A DNA stretch of 5,257 nucleotides from Chthoniobacteraceae bacterium (GTDB taxonomy: Bacteria; Verrucomicrobiota; Verrucomicrobiia; Chthoniobacterales; Chthoniobacteraceae), in assembly GCA_947478975.1 (NCBI GenBank), contig CANJYI010000217.1, positions 1 to 5,257 of the forward strand, written 5' to 3'. Below, one piece after another: positions 1 to 4,780 of the stretch. The notes under the pieces were generated by a model. That model saw nothing but the letters and a program-made list of their open reading frames with translations, ran no database searches and had not been told where the DNA came from. Positions within the stretch are counted from its first letter, which is position 1; each line of letters starts with the position of its first letter. Both the position numbers and the translations under genes were made by a program.

Positions 1-95
1 CCTCCATAGGCAAGGGCGTGGATCCCGTGGTGCGGGAGTTCCCGACGCAGGCGGTGTCCACGCCCAGAACTAGTCCAAAAACGCAGCCAAAATAA
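1..95 (+). CDS. Possible C-terminal end of an unrecognised upstream gene (partial)
   Basis: The reading frame starting at base 3 is open from the left edge to a TAA at 93-95 and gives about 30 residues, SIGKGVDPVVREFPTQAVST followed by a Pro/Thr/Lys-rich tail ending PKTQPK. A polar, proline-rich tail is a common way for a protein to end, and one plus frame stops at once (TAG at 7-9). The tail matches no family I recognise. A minus-strand frame (start ATG near 141) is also open to the left edge, but its Trp/His/Arg-rich translation looks less protein-like. Thirty codons are too few to be sure this is coding, so this is a tentative call with no function assigned. Confidence 0.35.
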   Translation, partial: SIGKGVDPVVREFPTQAVSTPRTSPKTQPK

Positions 96-233
96 GGCCA
101 GTCCCCAGCTCTGGCATTCCAAAGCCTGTGTGCGCGTCATCTGAAGATTGGTTCCCTTTCTGGCGGTGTGGGGGCCTTCCGGACGCCGTCTTTCGAATGT
201 CTTTGGGCGGCAGGGTCGTTGAGCGGCCCCGGG

Positions 234-242
234 AAGGAGGTG
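234..242 (+). promoter_or_regulatory. Perfect Shine-Dalgarno-like sequence, displaced from the annotated start
   Basis: AAGGAGGTG is an exact complement of the usual 3' end of 16S rRNA. It ends 38 bases before the ATG at 281, too far to serve that start directly. A frame beginning GTG at 240 or further upstream (for example GTG 168) runs open to a TGA at 282-284 and so overlaps the ATG at 281 as ATGA, the geometry of translational coupling. A second frame ends in TAA at 278-280, directly against the ATG. Either could be a leader peptide, but neither has a well-spaced canonical start behind this site. The match is visible in the sequence, and its use is unproven. Confidence 0.4.
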
Positions 243-280
243 CTTCTATCCGGTATCATTGGAAATGTGTGCTTGCATAA

Positions 281-1966
281 ATGAGTGTGAATGCAAGCGT
301 GAGAGCCATGGGAAGTTCGCTCAGAGCATGGTCGTATGGTTTAGTTTTCGTCGCATGCGTGGCGGGTGCCCATGGGCTGACAATTCCGGCGAGCGAGGAC
401 ACCACAGACTACAAAGGTGCGCTGACGAAGGCGGCGGCTTCCTCTTCCCTCCTGACCGTGGATCCCAATCGGACTGCCTATTTGTATTTCGATCTAAACG
501 AAATCCCCTCAGATGCAGTCCTTCGCTGGGCAAAACTGCGTTTGTATCTCCCGGTCGTGCGTACGAAAGGAGCGGGGCTCGGCGTGTATCGGGTCACGAC
601 CGAATGGGACGAGGTTTTGGCGTCTTCGAAGCCCGGAATTAGTGCGGGCACCGTCGGAGTAATTGGGCCGGAGAAAATTGCGGCAAAAAGGTTTGTGACG
701 GTGGACGTGACCAGCACCGTTCAGGACTGGATCAGTGGGCGTGTGTCAAATGAGGGGTTTGCGATTGCGCCGTTGAGTGGGGGAACCGCGGGAGTGACCT
801 CCGTGAACTTGTCCTCGAAAGAGGGGCCTTTTTCCGGCCTTCCGGCAGAGTTGGATTTGGATTTTAAGCCGCAGGTCGAACCGTCATCTCCGGTGACGGT
901 CAGTCAACTGCCGCCTGAGTTGACCGCTTGGATTGGGCCAACTTTTGGCGCGCAACCCAGCATTTCAGCCGCCACCGAAACGCTGTCGGCGGACGTGCGG
1001 GGGTTGGGCTCGTTTAATTACCAGTGGCTGCTCAACGGACAGAGGGTGGCGGGAGGGACTGCTACGACGCTTTCCCTAGTCGGGCTCCCCAGTGGAACCT
1101 ATTCGCTGCGGGTCAGTAATGGCTTTGCCACAAAAGACAGCCAAGGGGTGAAATTTGACGGTGTGATTGCAAGGGGGGCTCTGGTCGCAGCGGGAAGTTA
1201 CACGATGGGGAATACTCTGATGGGGGACGGTTTGGAGCACGTGGTCTACGTGAGCTCATTTTACATGGGGCAGACCGAAGTCACCTGGGGGGATTGGAAA
1301 ACGGTAAAAACGTGGGCGACGCTCAATGGCTACACCTTTGAGAACCAGGGGGCGGGCACGGGAGATGCATATCCTGTGACGAACATCAACTGGCGGGACG
1401 CCGTGAAGTGGTGCAATGCGAGGAGTGAAAAAGAAGGACTGACAGCGGTTTACTACACCTCGGCTGGGCAGGCGTCTGGGGCTGTCTTGCGGTCGGGTAC
1501 ATCCAATCTCACAAACGAGATGGTCAAATGGGACGCCACCGGCTACCGGCTGCCAACGGAGGCAGAATGGGAGAAGGCGGCGCGAGGCGGATTGAGCGGA
1601 GGGCTTTATCCGGATGGGGTTGCTTTGGTTGCGAACTATGGAGACTCCCGTGATGCCAATGGGACGGCGGTTCTGGGAGGCTTTGCCAAAGCGGTGAAGT
1701 CCTTTCCCTCCAACGGATACGGGCTGTATGACATGGCCGGCAACGTGGCTGAGTGGTGCTGGGACTGGAAGGCGGATTACTCAGGCTTTGGTAGCGATTC
1801 CAGAGGCCCCAGTGCCGGAGAATACCGAATCCTCCGGGGAGGCGCCTTTGGGTGGCCCGAAAAGTACTGCCGGGTGTCTTATCGCGATTTCGGCGTTCCA
1901 AGCGCTGCGAGGTTTGACCGAGGCTTCCGGGTGGTGCGCAGTGTCCAACCCGCCGTACAGCAGTGA
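281..1966 (+). CDS. Exported DNRLRE / Ig-like / FGE-sulfatase (SUMF1-like) mosaic protein
   Basis: This 561-residue protein is probably exported. The N-terminus has Arg residues followed by a hydrophobic core (about residues 18-30, GLVFVACVAGA) with a plausible signal peptidase site near AHG/LT. Residues about 34-195 look like a DNRLRE domain: AYLYFDLNEIP, LRLYLPVV, TEWDE, then VDVTSTVQDWISG and NEGFAI. Residues about 220-292 are an Ig-like unit (YQWLLNGQRV, TLSLVGLPSGTYSLRVSN). Residues about 303-553 are an FGE-sulfatase domain: GSYTMGN, FYMGQTEVTWGDW, YPVTNINWRDAVKWCNA, YRLPTEAEWEKAARGG, YGLYDMAGNVAEWCWDW, RILRGGAF and DRGFRVVR. In true formylglycine-generating enzymes two cysteines bind copper in GGSYMCxxxYC. 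Here the first aligns with Trp525 and only the second (Cys530) remains, so classical FGE activity is unlikely and a binding or structural role is my inference. The first possible start is ATG 281, since TAA sits at 278-280. ATG 308 also leaves an intact signal peptide, and neither has a well-spaced ribosome site. There is no C-terminal anchor. Confidence 0.93.
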   Translation: MSVNASVRAMGSSLRAWSYGLVFVACVAGAHGLTIPASEDTTDYKGALTKAAASSSLLTVDPNRTAYLYFDLNEIPSDAVLRWAKLRLYLPVVRTKGAGLGVYRVTTEWDEVLASSKPGISAGTVGVIGPEKIAAKRFVTVDVTSTVQDWISGRVSNEGFAIAPLSGGTAGVTSVNLSSKEGPFSGLPAELDLDFKPQVEPSSPVTVSQLPPELTAWIGPTFGAQPSISAATETLSADVRGLGSFNYQWLLNGQRVAGGTATTLSLVGLPSGTYSLRVSNGFATKDSQGVKFDGVIARGALVAAGSYTMGNTLMGDGLEHVVYVSSFYMGQTEVTWGDWKTVKTWATLNGYTFENQGAGTGDAYPVTNINWRDAVKWCNARSEKEGLTAVYYTSAGQASGAVLRSGTSNLTNEMVKWDATGYRLPTEAEWEKAARGGLSGGLYPDGVALVANYGDSRDANGTAVLGGFAKAVKSFPSNGYGLYDMAGNVAEWCWDWKADYSGFGSDSRGPSAGEYRILRGGAFGWPEKYCRVSYRDFGVPSAARFDRGFRVVRSVQPAVQQ

Positions 1967-1970
1967 GCGC

Positions 1971-1993
1971 CGGCAAGCAAGGGACCTGACCCC
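1971..1993. repeat. Candidate extragenic repeat end (GCAAGGGACCTGACCCC-type motif)
   Basis: Five bases after the FGE-like stop codon the sequence reads CGGCAAGCAAGGGACCTGACCCC, with GGACCTGACCCC as its core. From memory, motifs of the type CAAGACCTGACCCC recur between genes in many genomes, often near REP-associated (Y1) transposase elements. No transposase is present here and only one copy is visible in the window, so repeat status is inference from recall. Confidence 0.3.
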
Positions 1994-2257
1994 TGCGCCT
2001 GTCTCTTCGGAAGGCCTGCGCTTTATAGAACAGGGTTGCGGCCCAGCACCTTCACTGAGACGGGGCGCCTGCATACTGGTCGCAGACTGCTGGAAACTTT
2101 GGAAAGACGAACTTCGAGGCGGTGGTGGCGTCCTTGCATAGTGCTCCGGATCAGTCCGGCTTCAGGTGGTTGGGGGTGCAGAATCTCCTCGGAAGCAAGG
2201 CGATCTCGAGTCCGTGGGTGAGGTGCTCTGGCAGAACACGGGGACCGCAGAACAGGG

Positions 2258-2287
2258 CGTTCCCAGCACTGCCAACCGTGCTGAACG
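2258..2287. repeat. Bulged inverted repeat (hairpin) in the convergent spacer
   Basis: CGTT-CC-CAGCAC, an 8-base loop, then GTGCTG-AACG. The arms form 10 base pairs with a two-base CC bulge. No T-run follows on either strand, so it is not a typical intrinsic terminator. It might be part of a REP-like unit or an mRNA 3'-end structure. Confidence 0.45.
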
Positions 2288-2306
2288 GCGCAAAATAGGC
2301 GAGCCC

Positions 2307-2340
2307 CGTCCAAATCGCATTCTGAGCGCCGGTTTGGGCG
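2307..2340 (+). repeat. Inverted repeat near the esterase 3' end
   Basis: CGTCCAAA (2307-2314) and TTTGGGCG (2333-2340) pair over 8 positions, with one G-U wobble in plus-strand RNA, around an 18-base loop. On the minus strand, the sense of the esterase transcript, the wobble becomes a C-A mismatch, so the structure favours plus-strand RNA. The run following it on the plus strand is A-rich, not T-rich, so it is not a canonical terminator. Confidence 0.35.
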
Positions 2341-2358
2341 TGAAAAAGCCTCCGGAGT

Positions 2359-4389
2359 TTAGTGCGGGGCGGTGACCTCCCAAGCTTCGCCAAAGAAGCC
2401 CGCGGCTTTCACGTCGGCCGATCTGCGGGAGGTGGGCTTCGAGGCTGTGTTCAGGACAGCCCAATCCGGGAGCTTTGCCACCTGTCTGGCATTGTTGAGG
2501 TAGTCGTATTCCCGGTAGGTGAAGCCGCTGTTGAGCACAACGTAACGATCAGGGGCAAGCGGGTTTGGGTACACAAGCGCCGGAAGATGGCTGGCCGCGG
2601 CAAAGTGCTCCCCAGCAATATCCACGGAGGCCTTGCTCCATTGCAGCGGAAGACTCGGCGCCACCCGGGCGATGATTTTGTTGCTCGAAGGATCTCCCCA
2701 GAGGATCAGGTTGGCCTCGGACATCTCCTCGTCGGTGATGGAAACATCGTCGCGGACACTGATTTCCCCACGGAACTGACTGCGCCAGTGCGTCACAAAA
2801 TGCGCCAGTTCGGTTTCCACCCAGCGGCCCGTCGAAGCGTGCATGGGCGTACCCGTCGGGCGGACGACGATGAACTTGCTCAAAAAGGCGTCGTCAATCG
2901 GGCCCTGCAGGCCGGGGCGCTTCGTCGGAGCGGGAGCAAACGGCTCGTCGACCGGATACCAGCGGCCGTTCACGCTGCGAAAGTGTGCGGTCCAGGAACG
3001 GTCCGACTGCGGCGGGGGGGCGACCACCGGCTGTCCGTCAATGACGACCGGCAGTGCGGCAATCGGATCCAGGGGATACTCGCCCGATTCGCAGTGGAGG
3101 GTGAGTGCGGTGACGTTGCTCGTGGCAATGGTGCACTGGCTTTGATCCGGCTCGATTTTGGCGTCCACCCGGGCTTGCTCCCAGTGGTGGCGCATTCCCT
3201 GAACCGTCACCCAATGGGAGGTGGGATAGCGCAGGGTATAGGTTGCAAAGTGGATTTGACGTGGGAAGGGGTCCCGGCCCAGAGCGGCGATGCGGTCGAT
3301 GCGTTGGGAGACTTCGATCTTGGCGTCTGGATGGTACTTGTGGCCCGTTTTTGGCCCGATGACATGGGTGAGGCTGAAGCCTTCGTCGTGGGCGGCTTCC
3401 GCCATTTTGGCAGCGGCCTGGCGCTGTTTGTCGTCCTCTCCGCTGTAGGCGACAGTCGGGCAGTTGGCGAGGTTGCGCACGTACCCGGGGCAGTCGTACC
3501 AATTCCAGAGCCGCTGCTCGTACCAGGTCGGTTCCACCGTCTCGTTTTGGAAGACCTGCAAAAACTCCGGCGTCTCGCTGAAGCCCGCCCCCGGATTGGA
3601 TGCCACCCAACGGCTCGGATAGTGGACTGTAAACTGCCAGGCCGCGGCGCCACCCATGGAAAAGCCACGCATTACGATCCGATAAGGATCGATGCGGTAG
3701 TTCCGTTGGGCGTGTTCGAGTGCCTCGAAAAGGTCGACCTCCCCAGCAAACTTGTTGGCGTTGCAGTAGCGGCCATAGGGATGCAGGACAAAGGCTCCGG
3801 CGGGAGTAAACTCCCCAGCGGATTTGCGGCGGCCTTCGATGAAGCTCAGTTCGCTGAGGGTTTCCCCGCGACCATGACACCAAACGTCAAGCCGGTGGGG
3901 CGCTGCGCCTTCCTGTTGGTAGGCTGCGGGCACGACCAGGCCGTAGGGTTGCACCGAGCCGTCCAGCTTGGAACGGTAGCCGCGGACCACCAGCCCTGTC
4001 TGTGTCGTCCACGGAGCGGTTCCCTCGCGCAGGGCCTTGGCCCGAGCCGTGCCTTCTTCCAGATGCGATTTGGCGGTGGCTGCCTCCTGTGGTTTGAAAA
4101 ACTCGTTGTAACGCAAAGCCCAGTCCACGGATTTGTGGAAGATCTCCACATCTGGCAAAAGGGCCAGGAGCGCGGGCTTTTTTTCAAGGCTGTTGCGCAG
4201 GGCGGCGATCTCCTTGGCCAGCGCGGTTACGCCCTCCTGCAGAAAAAGGCGCTCTGCGTCCGAAATCGCCACGCCTGGAGGCGGGATGGGGCGGACTTGA
4301 TCCGGGAGATTATCCTTGGGGCCGTCTGCCAGAAGGGGCAGTGCCAGAAGGAGGTTGAGAGCCGTGGAAGCGAGGAGGGGGGAGCGCAT
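2359..4389 (-). CDS. Secreted alpha/beta-hydrolase (prolyl-oligopeptidase/feruloyl-esterase-like) with a C-terminal accessory domain
   Basis: From ATG 4389 this is a 676-residue protein. It starts MRSPLLASTALNLLLALPLL, a good Sec signal peptide with cleavage near LADG, so it probably acts in the periplasm or outside the cell. A helical, charged stretch (about residues 40-125) precedes the alpha/beta-hydrolase core. The core shows an oxyanion-type loop WCHGRGET (about 170-177), the nucleophile elbow RGFSMGGAAAW with Ser244 (codon 3658-3660), an acid candidate in YSGEDD (Asp319/320) and the catalytic His350 in GPKTGHKYH. Residues about 500-650 form a second region (KFIVVRPTGTP, ITDEEMSEANLILWGDP, FTYREYDYLNNARQ). 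I associate such regions with long planctomycete/verrucomicrobial relatives of this hydrolase type. The substrate cannot be read from the sequence: a carbohydrate or phenolic ester, or a peptide, is possible. An upstream in-frame GTG at 4443 would add 18 residues, but it lies inside a terminator hairpin and would bury the signal peptide, so ATG 4389 is preferred. No Shine-Dalgarno is visible before it. The gene is convergent with the FGE-like gene. Confidence 0.92.
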   Translation of the reverse strand: MRSPLLASTALNLLLALPLLADGPKDNLPDQVRPIPPPGVAISDAERLFLQEGVTALAKEIAALRNSLEKKPALLALLPDVEIFHKSVDWALRYNEFFKPQEAATAKSHLEEGTARAKALREGTAPWTTQTGLVVRGYRSKLDGSVQPYGLVVPAAYQQEGAAPHRLDVWCHGRGETLSELSFIEGRRKSAGEFTPAGAFVLHPYGRYCNANKFAGEVDLFEALEHAQRNYRIDPYRIVMRGFSMGGAAAWQFTVHYPSRWVASNPGAGFSETPEFLQVFQNETVEPTWYEQRLWNWYDCPGYVRNLANCPTVAYSGEDDKQRQAAAKMAEAAHDEGFSLTHVIGPKTGHKYHPDAKIEVSQRIDRIAALGRDPFPRQIHFATYTLRYPTSHWVTVQGMRHHWEQARVDAKIEPDQSQCTIATSNVTALTLHCESGEYPLDPIAALPVVIDGQPVVAPPPQSDRSWTAHFRSVNGRWYPVDEPFAPAPTKRPGLQGPIDDAFLSKFIVVRPTGTPMHASTGRWVETELAHFVTHWRSQFRGEISVRDDVSITDEEMSEANLILWGDPSSNKIIARVAPSLPLQWSKASVDIAGEHFAAASHLPALVYPNPLAPDRYVVLNSGFTYREYDYLNNARQVAKLPDWAVLNTASKPTSRRSADVKAAGFFGEAWEVTAPH

Positions 4390-4420
4390 GGCGGAGAATT
4401 GGAGGAAAGTTGGAAGTGGG

Positions 4421-4472
4421 GAAAAAGAAGGCGCCGGATTCACTCAAAACGATCTTGAGCGGTCCGGCGCCT
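4421..4472 (-). terminator. Strong Rho-independent terminator of the small basic gene
   Basis: Arms AGGCGCCGGA (4429-4438) and TCCGGCGCCT (4463-4472) pair perfectly over 10 bases, and an inner CTCAA/TTGAG stem (4443-4447 with 4455-4459) adds 5 pairs around a 7-base loop. On the minus strand the hairpin is followed directly by TCTTTTTC (4428-4421). There is no T-run on the plus side, so it acts on the minus strand only. It ends transcription from the 4658-4524 gene and lies 32 bases upstream of the esterase ATG. Confidence 0.88.
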
Positions 4473-4480
4473 GAAAAACG

Positions 4481-4511
4481 GAAAGTCAGCGAATGAATTC
4501 GCCTGATTTTC
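4481..4511. repeat. Imperfect hairpin in the 3' region of the small gene
   Basis: GAAAGTCAGCGAA (4481-4493) pairs with TTCGCCTGATTTTC (4498-4511) around the loop TGAA, with one bulged C and one non-Watson-Crick position (G-U in plus-strand RNA, A-C in minus-strand RNA). It lies between the small-gene stop and its terminator. It might stabilise the 3' end of that mRNA or act as a protein-binding palindrome (core GCGAAT-GA-ATTCGC). The structure is visible, but its role is unknown. Confidence 0.5.
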
Positions 4512-4523
4512 TAGCCTGGATTT

Positions 4524-4658
4524 CTAAACAGCGGCTTCTGCTTTCTTAGTGCGGCGCGCCTTTGGCTTGGATGCAGCTTCTTTAGCGCGGATTTTGAGGC
4601 GGTTAAGGTAGGCCGCACGACGGCGACGCTTTTCGACTTTGTTGTATTGCTGGCCCAT
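4524..4658 (-). CDS. 44-residue very basic small protein (MGQQYNKVEKRRRR type)
   Basis: ATG at 4658-4656 opens a 44-codon frame ending in TAG at 4526-4524. The protein begins MGQQYNKVEKRRRRAAYLNR and continues with Lys/Arg/Ala-rich sequence (LKIRAKEAASKPKARRTKKA) to EAAV. About 40% of residues are Lys or Arg, there is no signal peptide or membrane segment, and it is probably a single long helix with a disordered tail. Such composition fits RNA, ribosome or nucleoid binding, but no function is demonstrated. From memory, similar MGQQYNK-type short proteins recur in Verrucomicrobia. Support for a real gene is strong: a candidate promoter just upstream, a perfect intrinsic terminator downstream, and codons (CGT, GCT, CTT, ACT, AAA) more typical of a highly expressed gene than those of its GC3-rich neighbours. 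No Shine-Dalgarno precedes the start. A 6-bp hairpin sits there instead, four bases from the ATG. Confidence 0.85.
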   Translation of the reverse strand: MGQQYNKVEKRRRRAAYLNRLKIRAKEAASKPKARRTKKAEAAV

Positions 4659-4661
4659 AAA

Positions 4662-4677
4662 TTGAAAGAGGTTTCAA
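4662..4677. repeat. Palindrome in the leader of the small basic gene
   Basis: TTGAAA-GAGG-TTTCAA is a perfect 6-bp inverted repeat with a 4-base centre. It lies three bases upstream of the small-gene ATG and touches its candidate -10 element. In RNA it would form a weak A/U-rich hairpin where a ribosome site is expected. In DNA it could be an operator shared with the divergent GYF_2 gene. Both roles are inference. Confidence 0.5.
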
Positions 4678-4705
4678 AACTAGGTCAACTCCAAGTGCGA
4701 CGCAA
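4677..4705 (-). promoter_or_regulatory. Candidate sigma-70 promoter for the small basic gene
   Basis: On the minus strand TTGCGT (4705-4700) and TAGTTT (4682-4677) are separated by exactly 17 bases and lie 19 bases or more from the ATG at 4658, which would give a leader of roughly a dozen bases. The match to TTGACA/TATAAT is partial, so this is a weak sequence-only call. Confidence 0.35.
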
Positions 4706-4780
4706 GGGCAAAGAGGCGCGGTCCAAGTCTCGCTCAGGGGTTGCCGTTTGGCGGTTTTGTGAGAGGGTGACCGGCTCAAG

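Larger units (their letters stand above)
1967..2358. other. Convergent intergenic spacer with hairpins, no credible gene
   Basis: These 392 bases lie between the stop codons of the FGE-like gene (+) and the esterase (-). Short open frames exist on both strands, but they overlap one another, are rich in Arg/Pro/Ser/Cys, lack ribosome sites and show no domain I recognise, so none is called as a gene. The stretch contains a repeat-like motif immediately after the first stop, an imperfect inverted repeat (1995-2005 with 2057-2068), a short palindrome CCGGA-TCAG-TCCGG (2146-2159), a direct repeat GCAGAACA (2231-2238 and 2247-2254) and two longer hairpins listed separately. I see no hairpin with a downstream T-run that would be a convincing terminator for either flanking gene. 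Confidence 0.6.

Noticed and set aside
259..642. A TTG-started frame overlapping the start of the FGE-like gene, with the Shine-Dalgarno 16 bases upstream
   Set aside because: The spacing is too long and the product is Arg/Gly/Cys-rich and domain-free. The overlapping frame encodes a clear signal peptide and DNRLRE domain.
2341..2358. T-run (GCTTTTTC on the minus strand) after the esterase stop as a terminator
   Set aside because: The only nearby palindrome is CTCCGGAG, which leaves no loop, and I found no longer stem directly before the T-run.
2023..2464. Overlapping minus-strand frames of 80-100 codons in the convergent spacer
   Set aside because: Several frames are open at once, all with low-complexity Arg/Pro/Ser/Cys composition and no ribosome sites. 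Composition-driven openness, or a non-coding repeat, explains them better than genes do.
3038..3883. A 281-codon minus-strand frame within the esterase
   Set aside because: It is an out-of-frame shadow of the esterase, rich in Arg, Pro and Gly, with no domain or start signal.
2362..4458. A 698-codon open frame on the plus strand covering the whole esterase gene
   Set aside because: It is codon-aligned antisense to the esterase. In GC-rich genes the codons TTA, CTA and TCA are rare, so this frame lacks stops by composition. Its translation has no recognisable domain, whereas the minus strand shows a signal peptide and a hydrolase triad.
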